From JBBEBE01 sp040882505 (GTDB lineage Bacteria; Bacteroidota; Rhodothermia; Balneolales; Balneolaceae): DNA of 64,000 nt. The stretch's first letter is position 1; each line of letters opens with the position of its first letter. Shown piece after piece: positions 10,514 through 19,400 of this stretch. The DNA is taken from positions 186,001-250,000 of the forward strand of contig JBBEBE010000002.1 in NCBI GenBank assembly GCA_040882505.1, written 5' to 3'. The position numbers and the translations under genes were made by a program. Below the pieces are notes generated by a model, which ran no database searches, was not told the DNA's origin, and saw only the letters and a list, made by a program, of their open reading frames with translations.

Positions 10514-11990
10514 GGGAGCCCACCGGTTTGAGCGCCTCCAGGATGGGGCGGAATTTCATGTTGGTCTCCTCCCATTCGCGGTCGGGGTCGGAGTCTGCGA
10601 CAATTCCGGAACCAGCGAAAAGACGGGCCGATGGTCCGTCGATGAGTGCACTCCGGATGGCGACACAAAATTCACCGTTTCCATTCAAATCGGACCAGCC
10701 GATGGGCCCGCTGTACCACCCACGCCCGAAGGGTTCGAGTCGCGTGAGCGTCTGCAACGCCTCTTTGCGGGGAGTGCCTCCGACGGCGGGTGTCGGGTGG
10801 AGGGTTCGTGCCAGATCGTGTACACTCATCTCCCGGTTGGCCTGCGCTGTAATGGGTGTATAGAGATGTTGAACGTTGTGCAGTTTTTTGAGCCGAGGCT
10901 GTTTCGGATGATCAATCTCCAGGGTGAACGGGCGAAGTTGGTCGAGAATCTCGCGAACCACGTATTGGTGTTCGGATCTCTCCTTGGGGCTCTTCATCAA
11001 CGATTGTCCAAGGGCGTCATCTTCACCGGCACTTGCACCGCGAGCCGTACTTCCAGCCAATCCATCGGTATGAATCCGGTTGCGGTTCAAGGAGACCAGC
11101 CGTTCGGGAGATGCACCCAGAAAGAGAGGGGAGTCGCCGGAGCGGATCAAAAAGTTGGTGCAGTCGGAGAACTGTTCGCGAAAGTGATAGAGTGCACGGG
11201 TTGCCGAGAGCGGGTGATTCGACTCCAGGAGCAGTTGCCGGGAGAGGACCACCTTGTCGTAGTCGCCGTTGCGGATCTGGTCTCGTGCCTCGCGCACCTG
11301 CTCTTTCCAGATTCGTTCGTTCGGAGTGGCCGTGCTCTGAATGGATACGGGGCGCCTGACGGTTCGGGTATCGGTCTCCGAATCCTGTTGCTGTTCTCGT
11401 TGTGTCCGATAGGAGGTTAGTTCGCGTCGGAACCGGTCAATGATCTCACGAAGTGGATCTTCATTGACCGGCAGCGTGAGTGTAAGCAGATGAAGGGAGC
11501 CGATGCGAACGAGCGTGCGACGGGGCATGACAAATCGTGCACTCCCGAATGACGCCCAGGCATGTTCCTGGCTGCGATCGTCAAACGCATAGCCACCCAA
11601 CAGGAGAGGACGTGCCATGCTGTGCTTGAGTGGCGAAATGGAGAGTGTGTGATCGTTGAGGTCCCGAATCTGCTGTCCGATCGATTCGAATCGGTCTTCG
11701 CCCTCTGCCATCAATTCAGCGGCCGTTCCGGTGGCCGCAATGACGGTCTCTTCATCCGGCTTCTCCCAGTAGAACAGATCCTGCGTTCGATCCATCTGCT
11801 GCTCGATCCAGATCAGTGGGTCCAGGTCACCGACCGGCGTGGACCAACTGATCCATTTCAAGGCCGGGTCCAGCGGGCCATCCGGAAGGAAATCACGGAT
11901 TTCGTCCGGCGAAGCGAGAAAAAGTCCCGGTTGGGACGGTTCGAGGCCCCGGAGTCGGGAGGGGGTATCGGGATCGATGGAAGATGCCAT
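10503..11990 (-). CDS. menF: isochorismate synthase (MenF)
   Basis: Converts chorismate to isochorismate at the entry to the menaquinone pathway. The C-terminal chorismate-binding domain is clear: DYDKVVLSRQLLL, FLGASPERLVSL, GLAGSTARGAS, SEHQYVVREI, LHPTPAVGGTPRKEAL and GWYSGPIGWSDLNGNGEF. The 495 residues suit MenF/DhbC-type enzymes. It is the first gene of the menF-D-GT-H-B block. The 166 bases upstream contain an AT-rich inverted repeat that may be its operator or promoter. Confidence 0.93.
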   Translation of the reverse strand: MASSIDPDTPSRLRGLEPSQPGLFLASPDEIRDFLPDGPLDPALKWISWSTPVGDLDPLIWIEQQMDRTQDLFYWEKPDEETVIAATGTAAELMAEGEDRFESIGQQIRDLNDHTLSISPLKHSMARPLLLGGYAFDDRSQEHAWASFGSARFVMPRRTLVRIGSLHLLTLTLPVNEDPLREIIDRFRRELTSYRTQREQQQDSETDTRTVRRPVSIQSTATPNERIWKEQVREARDQIRNGDYDKVVLSRQLLLESNHPLSATRALYHFREQFSDCTNFLIRSGDSPLFLGASPERLVSLNRNRIHTDGLAGSTARGASAGEDDALGQSLMKSPKERSEHQYVVREILDQLRPFTLEIDHPKQPRLKKLHNVQHLYTPITAQANREMSVHDLARTLHPTPAVGGTPRKEALQTLTRLEPFGRGWYSGPIGWSDLNGNGEFCVAIRSALIDGPSARLFAGSGIVADSDPDREWEETNMKFRPILEALKPVGSHEQ

Positions 11991-12030
11991 ATGTGTCGGT
12001 TCTACAGTCCGTACAAGCTACTTTCACTTC

Positions 12031-12048
12031 TTTCAATATAAATTGAAA
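12031..12048. promoter_or_regulatory. inverted repeat upstream of menF, possible operator
   Basis: TTTCAAT and ATTGAAA form a perfect 7-base inverted repeat around ATAA. It lies 41 bases before the menF start in an AT-rich patch of otherwise GC-rich sequence. It could be an operator or part of the men promoter. The regulator is not identifiable. Confidence 0.4.
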
Positions 12049-12117
12049 AGTACGGGAAACCAAGCACAGGAAGGGGGAAGGCAGGTCGGCAGGCGAGGGG
12101 CGGATCCGGTGACGGGC

Positions 12118-12139
12118 GGCACCCGGAGCTCCGGGTGCC
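12118..12139. terminator. GC-rich palindrome between DUF4290-like gene and menF
   Basis: A perfect 22-base palindrome with arms GGCACCCGGAG/CTCCGGGTGCC sits 17 bases after the stop of the small minus-strand gene. It probably forms a strong hairpin. No T-run follows on either strand, so terminator function is only likely. Confidence 0.45.
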
Positions 12140-12156
12140 CGGACACACAAGAACGG

Positions 12157-12432
12157 CTACCGGGCGTCGTCGTTGAGTCCGACTTCGTAGGGGTTTTGGA
12201 TCCCGTATTCGCGAGGATCGTAGCTTGCCAGTTCAAAAAAGTAGTCCCAGGCCATTTGGCTCTTTCCCTGGTCATCGACCCAGTTGGGATGGCTCTGTTT
12301 GATCAGGCCGACGACACGTTTGGCGTACTCGATCCGGTCACTCTGCTCGTCGATTCGGGGCAGGGCTTCGATCATCAGATCCAGGTTGAATCCGCAGTCG
12401 TAATCTCTCGGTTTTCTCTTCTTCAGGAACAT
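12157..12432 (-). CDS. small conserved protein, DUF4290-like
   Basis: A 91-residue soluble protein with a basic start (MFLKKRKPRDYDCGF) and an acidic remainder. The pattern IDEQSDRIEYAKRVVGLIKQ followed by MAWDYFFELASYD and a late NPY resembles the N-terminal part of DUF4290 proteins of Bacteroidota. The counterparts I remember are about twice as long. There is no signal peptide or membrane segment, and its function is unknown. It is divergent from the cystathionine beta-synthase-like gene, with 146 bases between the starts, and a GC-rich hairpin follows its stop. The family link is by eye and tentative. Confidence 0.6.
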   Translation of the reverse strand: MFLKKRKPRDYDCGFNLDLMIEALPRIDEQSDRIEYAKRVVGLIKQSHPNWVDDQGKSQMAWDYFFELASYDPREYGIQNPYEVGLNDDAR

Positions 12433-12578
12433 AAGGGGTTTGCTTGGTCGTGGTGGAACGGCGGAAAGGTATGGATTTTTCCCGTGGGTTGGGAGTGTGC
12501 CGCCGAACGTGCAGGGAATAATTCGTATATTCTGAAGAACCCCGAACGGAAGATGACGAGGCAGGAGAAGAGATACAC

Positions 12579-13568
12579 ATGATCTACGATTCGATTCTGG
12601 ATACGATTGGAGAGACCCCGTTGGTACGTTTGCGCAAGGTTACCGGTGATCTGCGCCCGACCCTGGCCGTAAAGGTAGAGTATATGAATCCGGGTCAGAG
12701 TGTAAAGGACCGCATTGCCGTCAAAATGCTCGATGATGCGGAGCGTGACGGGAAGATTCGTCCGGGAGGGACGATTATCGAGGGTACGTCGGGGAATACC
12801 GGTATGGGTCTCGCTCTTGCTGCGGCGGTTCGTGGGTACAACTGCATTTTTACAACGACAGACAAACAGAGTGAATCGAAGCTGGACATGCTTCGCGCAT
12901 TGGGGGCCCGGGTCGAAGTGTGTCCGACGGATGTGGAACCGGACGATCCCGAAAGCTACTATTCGGTGGCTCGTCGGCTCAGCGAAGAGATTCCCGATTC
13001 CTGGTATCCCAATCAGTACGAAAATCTCTCCAATCCACAGGCTCACTACGAGACAACCGGCCCGGAGATCTGGACGCAGACCGACGGCAACGTGACGCAT
13101 TTTGTAGCCGGCATGGGGACCGGTGGAACCATTAGTGGAGTGACCCGTTATTTGAAAGAACAGAACCCGGATCTGCTCTCCATCGGGGTCGACTCGGTCG
13201 GCTCGGTCTTCCGTTCCTACTTTGAGACTGGGACGTTTGACAAGAGTCAGATTCACCCCTACTTGACAGAGGGAATCGGTGAAGATATCATTCCGGGAAC
13301 GATTGATTTGGACCTGGTAGATCACGTCGAACAGATCGGTGACGCAGACGCATTTTCGATGACTCGTCGTCTGGCCCGGGAGGAGGGGCTTTTTCTGGGT
13401 GGATCCTGCGGTGCCGCCGTCGCCGGGGCCATTCGGTACGCCCGGGAGAAGGCACTGGACGCCGATGCGCTTGTGGTGATCCTGCTTCCGGACAGTGGCT
13501 CCCGATACGTCTCCAAGATTTTCAATGACGGCTGGATGAGGGAGCACGGCTTTTCAGTCGGGACGTAG
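12579..13568 (+). CDS. cystathionine beta-synthase / cysteine synthase family enzyme, catalytic core only
   Basis: Fold-type II PLP enzyme that condenses serine (or O-acetylserine) with homocysteine or sulfide. The PLP lysine is in NPGQSVKDRIA, and the phosphate and substrate loops are IIEGTSGNTGMGLALAAAV and VAGMGTGGTISGV. The GGSCGAA and ILPDSGSRY motifs follow. The stretch ISNPQAHYETT-like (NLSNPQAHYETTGPEI) and the overall spacing are closer to the catalytic core of cystathionine beta-synthase than to CysK. At 329 residues it lacks the C-terminal CBS regulatory pair. ATG is at 12579, with no strong Shine-Dalgarno sequence. It is convergent with lptG. Confidence 0.85.
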   Translation: MIYDSILDTIGETPLVRLRKVTGDLRPTLAVKVEYMNPGQSVKDRIAVKMLDDAERDGKIRPGGTIIEGTSGNTGMGLALAAAVRGYNCIFTTTDKQSESKLDMLRALGARVEVCPTDVEPDDPESYYSVARRLSEEIPDSWYPNQYENLSNPQAHYETTGPEIWTQTDGNVTHFVAGMGTGGTISGVTRYLKEQNPDLLSIGVDSVGSVFRSYFETGTFDKSQIHPYLTEGIGEDIIPGTIDLDLVDHVEQIGDADAFSMTRRLAREEGLFLGGSCGAAVAGAIRYAREKALDADALVVILLPDSGSRYVSKIFNDGWMREHGFSVGT

Positions 13569-13621
13569 GCGGCAGATCTCGAATCAGCCCCGGTAAAAAG
13601 ATCTTCCAGGCCATCCAGGTG

Positions 13622-14704
13622 CTATTTTTTGACCGAGAAAAAGAGAACCGTTCCGGCTCCCAGAAAAAGCAGGTGCGGGAGGAGACTTGCCCAGAGTGGA
13701 TCCATGGCTCCGGATGAACCGAGAGGTTCCATGATTTTGATCAGGGCCAAATAGAGGAAACTGATGGTGAGTCCCGCAGCGATGTAGAATCCCCGTCCCC
13801 CTTTGCGCCGTTCGGTCGCCAAAGAGAAGCCGATCAGAGTCACGATCAGTAGCGAGAAGGGATAGGCCATCCGGCCGTATAGTTGAACCAGCGGGAGTTC
13901 AATACCTCCTGCTCCGGACCGCTCGATGGAGTCGATATAGTCGAGAGCCTCCTGCCAGGTAAGTTGGAAAATGTCACTGCTTCGTCGGGCCAGATCCCTC
14001 GGTTGCAGGTTCAATGTCAGGGAGAGATCCTCGCCGGTGGTGTCACGATACCCTTCTTCGAGCCAGATGCGGTCGGTAAACCGGCCCGCTTTCCAAACCT
14101 GCAGCGAGTCTACCCAGTCGATCCGGTTGGCAGACAGCACACGTTGTATCCGATTCCCCTCGTCAAAATCCGTGAGAATCATCCGGTATCCGGTGGCCGA
14201 CTGGGCACTGTAGTGTCCCACCTGGAAAATACGGCCGGGGGCTTCCTGTCGGAAGACTTTTCCACGATCGATATAATCGCTTTGCCCGTTGAGATACTCT
14301 TGTTCAAAAGCGATCCGGTCCTGGTTTGCCTGCGGGATGATTTCTGAATCCAGCCAGGCGACAACTCCGGCCAAAAGTCCGGCGAACAGCATGTATGGAA
14401 GAGCCAGACGATAGAGGCTGATCCCGGCTGCTTTGATGGCTGTGATCTCCAGACGTTCACTCATCTGCCCAGCCAGGAAGAGACAGGCGACAAACACGGC
14501 GATCGGGCTGACAAGCCGGACCATTTCGGGAATATAGTTTCGGTAGTACTCTTGCCAAATCTGTGCAAGCGATGCCCCTGCATCGGCGAAATTGTCACTG
14601 TTCTCCGAAAAGTCGATCAGGATGAAGATGGCGATCAGAACACCGACCACGAAGAACGTGATCGTCAACAGTCGCATCATGATGTATCGATCGAGTCGTT
14701 TCAC
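13622..14704 (-). CDS. lptG: LPS export permease LptG
   Basis: YjgP/YjgQ-family inner-membrane subunit of the LptB2FG transporter that extracts LPS from the inner membrane. I start it at GTG 14704 (360 residues), which overlaps the lptF stop as GTGA; a longer frame to 14872 would run inside lptF. The N-terminus KRLDRYIMMRLLTITFFVVG, three N-terminal membrane segments, a large periplasmic beta-jellyroll region and three C-terminal segments match the family. An alternative ATG lies at 14680. The protein is close to the 360 residues usual for LptG. Confidence 0.88.
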   Translation of the reverse strand: MKRLDRYIMMRLLTITFFVVGVLIAIFILIDFSENSDNFADAGASLAQIWQEYYRNYIPEMVRLVSPIAVFVACLFLAGQMSERLEITAIKAAGISLYRLALPYMLFAGLLAGVVAWLDSEIIPQANQDRIAFEQEYLNGQSDYIDRGKVFRQEAPGRIFQVGHYSAQSATGYRMILTDFDEGNRIQRVLSANRIDWVDSLQVWKAGRFTDRIWLEEGYRDTTGEDLSLTLNLQPRDLARRSSDIFQLTWQEALDYIDSIERSGAGGIELPLVQLYGRMAYPFSLLIVTLIGFSLATERRKGGRGFYIAAGLTISFLYLALIKIMEPLGSSGAMDPLWASLLPHLLFLGAGTVLFFSVKK

Positions 14705-16155
14705 GGGGTATGGACCTCTTGACCAGGATTCGGAAGGTGTGTCCAGGGGAGCCATCGTCGCCAGCGCCCTTCGCTGCTCACCCGGAGTGTGAGGGCTGCA
14801 CCGGCCAGGGCCATCAGGATGTTGATTCCCCACATGCCCGCCCACGGTGGAATCACCAGGCGATCTGCCCATTTTTCGCCCTGAATGATTGCCAAAAAGT
14901 AGAGGGTAAGCAGCGTGGCACTGATCAATGCTGCGACACCGATGTTCCCTTTGCGGGTGAGCATCCCGATGGGAGCTCCCAGGAAAACGAAGAGGATACA
15001 GGCAAACGGGATGGAAAACTTCTTGTGTACTTCGACCAGATACTCGGCCATGCGTTGGTCCCGCCAGCGCAGATTCTGTTGCAGGTTTTCCATTTCACTC
15101 CTCCAGCTTCCGATATTCGCAACGGCCTGAGAAGCAATGCGTGCCTTGAGTTCGTCACTTTCGATGGTGTTCAGTATTCGGTAACGGGACGTGTAGCTGT
15201 TCTCTGCACCCTCGACGGCAATGACCTGTCCCATTCCTGCCGAACCGGTGTCGTTCACCGATCGTTCTTCCGTGAGTTGATTGCCGGTTCGGGTCAGGTA
15301 GGTCTCCAACTCCCGTTCCTTCTCCATGCGCAGGGTATCGACCACGGCCAGCATGGCTCTGGAACTCATGGTCCGATCATTACGGTTGCGTTGTTCGGGA
15401 TTGGTGCGTGAGAAGGAGAGTTCCGAGAGGTCAAAACTGATCCGGTGGCGCTCGAAACGGAAGCGTTCGACGCGGTCCGGGTTGGGGGCACTTCCGGGGG
15501 GATACTGCAACAGGTGCCCATCTTCGAGCCAGAGGGTAAGAATTGCCGGATTCGGGCTCTCCAGCCAGCCGGTCCGGGCTTGAATGGTGGCGCGCCCCCG
15601 TTCTCCTTCCTCTTCCCGAAAAAGAGTGATGTTCCGGAGGGTGTCGCTGTCATGATCGATTTGGTCGACCAAAAAGGTGTTTCCCTCGATTCCGGTATAG
15701 AACGTGCCCGGTTCCAGATCGAATGCGGGTTTCTGCATTCGAATGTCGATGAACAGTGAGCGTGCGCGGTGATTGGATTCGGGCAGAATGTTGTTTGAAA
15801 AATAGGAGAGCCCGAGAAAGAGCAGCAGAGCGACCACCATGACCGGGGTCATCAGACGAATCGGGTTTACGCCGGCTGCTTTGACGGCTGATAATTCGTT
15901 CCATTCCGAGAAGCGACCGAAGGCGATGAGCGAAGCGACCAGTACCGACATCGGGACGGCGAGGACTACCATGTAGGCGAGGTTGGTCAGGATCAATTCA
16001 ATGACGATTCCAAGTGCCAACCCCTTGCCCACCAGCTTGTCGATGTGCAGAATCAGAAACTGCATGAGCAGGATAAACATCACTGTAAAGAAACAGAAGA
16101 GGAACGGGCCGAGGTGGCCTTTGAGAATCTCCTGTTGTAGTCTTGTCAGTCGCAT
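14701..16155 (-). CDS. lptF: LPS export permease LptF
   Basis: Second YjgP/YjgQ-family permease, partner of LptG in LPS export. The chosen ATG at 16155 gives 484 residues beginning MRLTRLQQEILKGHLGPF; the frame extends to 16290 but without family features. Membrane segments flank residues 15-115, with the conserved SEWNELSAVKAAGVNPIRLM coupling segment, a long periplasmic domain, and C-terminal segments with FSIPFACILFVFLGAPIGML. It is longer than typical LptF (about 360) because the periplasmic domain is enlarged by roughly 100 residues. A TATCTTTG promoter element lies 67 bases upstream. Confidence 0.87.
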   Translation of the reverse strand: MRLTRLQQEILKGHLGPFLFCFFTVMFILLMQFLILHIDKLVGKGLALGIVIELILTNLAYMVVLAVPMSVLVASLIAFGRFSEWNELSAVKAAGVNPIRLMTPVMVVALLLFLGLSYFSNNILPESNHRARSLFIDIRMQKPAFDLEPGTFYTGIEGNTFLVDQIDHDSDTLRNITLFREEEGERGRATIQARTGWLESPNPAILTLWLEDGHLLQYPPGSAPNPDRVERFRFERHRISFDLSELSFSRTNPEQRNRNDRTMSSRAMLAVVDTLRMEKERELETYLTRTGNQLTEERSVNDTGSAGMGQVIAVEGAENSYTSRYRILNTIESDELKARIASQAVANIGSWRSEMENLQQNLRWRDQRMAEYLVEVHKKFSIPFACILFVFLGAPIGMLTRKGNIGVAALISATLLTLYFLAIIQGEKWADRLVIPPWAGMWGINILMALAGAALTLRVSSEGRWRRWLPWTHLPNPGQEVHTP

Positions 16156-16441
16156 GAGTTCCTGCCGTTGGATTGCATCCCGATCGCTCTCTGCCGTTGG
16201 GCAGAGGGGACGACCTTTTAACAAAGATAAGAATATTATATTATGGCTTCCTGTGATGAACCTGCAACCTTGCGGCTCGCAGGTGACCATTCGAATTCAT
16301 TTCCTGCCGGGGCGGAGCGCTCCGGAGGGGTCACACGCGATTGAACAGCCGGAGTGGGTAAGCGGACGAGGTGCCTATCGGATAGATCGCTACGATTCAA
16401 GCAATAACCGGAGTCCGGCTTCAGGCCGCTCGCGGATCAGA
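16156..16441. other. divergent intergenic region lptF / sprA
   Basis: These 286 bases contain an AT-rich core (16217-16245) with a good minus-strand -7 element for lptF. The sprA frame stays open through the whole region and even into lptF. If translation began at ATG 16256, the region would encode an extra 60-odd residues before the signal peptide, which I consider unlikely. Confidence 0.5.
16222..16229 (-). promoter_or_regulatory. -7 element for lptF
   Basis: On the minus strand this reads TATCTTTG, an exact TAnnTTTG, 66 bases before the lptF ATG inside an AT-rich patch. A matching -33 TTTG is not evident at 19-21 bases. Confidence 0.45.
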
Positions 16442-19400
16442 GTGAACGTTGACCGAGAATTTAACCGGGTGTCGATCATTCACAATCGGTTCATCATAGT
16501 ATGGGTGTGTCTGCTCGCATTTTCGGGCGGAATCGTTCCGTCCGTGCTTTTAGCACAGGAGAGGGAGGAGACTCCCGCCGAACAGAGCGATTCGGAGGAA
16601 TCGCACGAAGCCGGAGTGCTTCCGGACTCTCTTCGGCTGGACCCCGACATCTCTTCTGCGTTTCGAATGCCGTGGCGCGGATCATGGGCCGCCCGCCCGT
16701 TTCTTCGAACCTATCCCCGTCTCTACTATATCTCCCTTCCGGGTGAACAGGTCGAAGTGGAGAGGTTGCCGGGTGGAGATTATTTGGCAAGGCAGCGGTT
16801 TTTCGATACGCCGGTTGGTGTGGCCGGTCTCTACCGGTTCGACGAGTACCTGCGCGCAAGTCGTTCGAATGATATTCGGGAGAACTGGCAGGAGCTTGTT
16901 CGACAACCGGCAACCGGTGAACCCGGACGTGGATCACTACTGGATGTTCGCTTGTCCATACCCGGGGGTCGGGAATCGACGTTTACATCGATTTTTGGCC
17001 GACCGGAGGTCAATCTTCGTGTCAACGGGATGGCGCAGATGAATGCAGGCGCCACGATCCAACAAACAGCCGACCCGTCCCTTCCACCCGACCAACAGAC
17101 ACGAATCGATCCCCGGTTCGGCCAGAATCTTCAGCTCAATATCCAGGGAACGGTCGGGGACAAATTGACCATCCGGACCGACTGGGACACCGAGCGGACA
17201 TTCGACTACCAGAATCTGTTTCAAATTACCTACGAGGGGTATGAAGACGAGATCCTGCAGCGGGTCGAGATGGGGAATGTCTCCATGCAGACCGGGAACT
17301 CTCTCATTCGCGGCTCGGGGTCCCTTTTCGGAATCCTGTCGGAAGCGCAATTCGGCTCTCTCCGGGTCATGTCTGTTCTCTCCCAACAGAAGGGAGAAAA
17401 TCAGGTGCAGACCATTACCGGTGGAGCCCAGGACAGGCCGGTGCGGTTGCAACCCGCCGATTACGAGGACAATCGGCACTTTTTTCTGGATTTTTATACG
17501 CGTCAGGAGTTTGAGCAGAGCATGTCCAATCCGCAGCAGCGAATTCAGACCCTCCGTCTGGCCGAAGTTCAGGTCTGGGTGATGAGTGAGCAGGTTCAGA
17601 CCGAGGAGGGGTCCCGTCGAGCCGTTGCATTGAGCGATTTGGGCGTCGTCGAACAACCGGGTAGCGGGTATGGCCCACCGGACAACGAGCTGGATCGGTT
17701 CGGCGACGAGGATCTCTCGCGCCTTCGGGATCCGGAACAGGGGGTGTCGGCATCCGACATCGGGTTGGACGATCCACGTGATCTGGAGGAGGGCTATTTC
17801 CGGCTTCTCCGCGAGGGCGAGGAGTACACGGTGGATCGGGTGAGCGGGTTTGTGTCGTTGCGTCGGGAGCTGCAATCCCGGGAGGTGCTGGCCGTTTCGT
17901 ATATCTACCAGGATCCGGCTGGCGAGCCCGTGACGGTCGGCGAGATGGCACAAGGAGGCAGCGAACGGCTTGTTTTGAAATTGATACGGCCACAGAATCT
18001 TTCGACCGATCACAAACTTTTTCCGCTTGTCATGCGGAATGTCTATTCACTGGGAGCAACGAATCTTACGCAGGATAATATTGACCTGGAGCTGCTCTAT
18101 ACAGAGGAGAATGTTTCCAGGGACCGACTAACCGGTCGGCCGACTACTTTGCTGCAGGATCTCGGTCTGGATCGGGTCGACAGTCGTGGCGGGGTTCAAC
18201 CGGACAATCAGGTGGATTTGAATACCGGGACGCTGGATGCCTTGACCGGTCGGGTGATTTTTCCCTGGCTCGAGCCATTCGGTTCGCGCATGGAAGAACT
18301 GCTTCTCGAGTCGGGGGCGACCAGTGGGGATATCGAACGGGTTGTCTATCCCGAGCTCTACAGTGAACAGAAACGAAATGCGGAACGTGCGTCACAGAAC
18401 AGCTATTTCCGGATTTCGGGCAATGTCCGGGGAGGCGTGCAGCAGAACTTTACACTCGATTTTGCACTCGTCGAGGGATCGGTTCGTGTCTATGCCAACG
18501 GTATGCAGCTTCAGGAGGGGGTCGATTATCAGGTCGACTACAGCTTCGGAAGTATTACCATTCTCAACGACCGGTATATGGCTCCGGGTCAGGAGATCCG
18601 GATCGAGTACGAGAATCAGGCGCTCACGGCGATTGAACAGAAGACCTTTACCGGGTTACGGGCCGAATACAGTTTCAGCGACGAGATCTATCTGGGAGGC
18701 ACCTGGTTCCGCTACAGCGAGCGACCGCTGGATGACAAGATCCGGATCGGTGACGAGCCGATCAGCAATATGATGTTCGGCCTGGATACGGCACTGGATC
18801 ATGAGCTGCCATTTTTGAGCGATGCGATCGATGCGCTTCCGTTGATCGAAACCCGGGCACCCTCACGGTGGACACTGACCGGGGAGTTTGCCCATTTGAT
18901 GCCGGGGGTGTCCGAGACGCGGGCGGTGCGCCGGGCGATCGAGAATAACGAGCTCTATCCGGACGAAGAACAGGGGGTCTCGTTTGTGGATGATTTCGAG
19001 GGGTCGAGTATCAAGATCAACCTGCTGAACCCCATGCGATGGAATCTGTCGGCAGCTCCGGCCGTCATCCCCGGCATGGAAGGGGATGCAATCTATTTCG
19101 AGGATCCGATTCCGGCTCCGGCCACCTCTCCACTCGATCTACAGGCCGAACGAAACGATCTGCGGGGTCATTTTGCGTGGTACACCATCCCGAGAAACAT
19201 CGCATCCATTCTGGACGGGGTGGAGTTTACCCCGGAGAGCCGGCCTGTTCGCGTGCAGGATCTGTTTCCGGGTCGACAGACGTACAATCCACAGGAGGAG
19301 ATTATCCCGACGCTGGATCTCTTTTTCGACCCTCGCTCCCGGGGACAGTACAACTACAATATGGATCTGCGAACACTGCTCGAAGAGGAACCGGAGAGAA

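Noticed and set aside
15983..16441. N-terminal extension of the sprA frame into lptF
   Set aside because: The extension is antisense to lptF and precedes a proper signal peptide, so translation very likely starts near 16442-16469.
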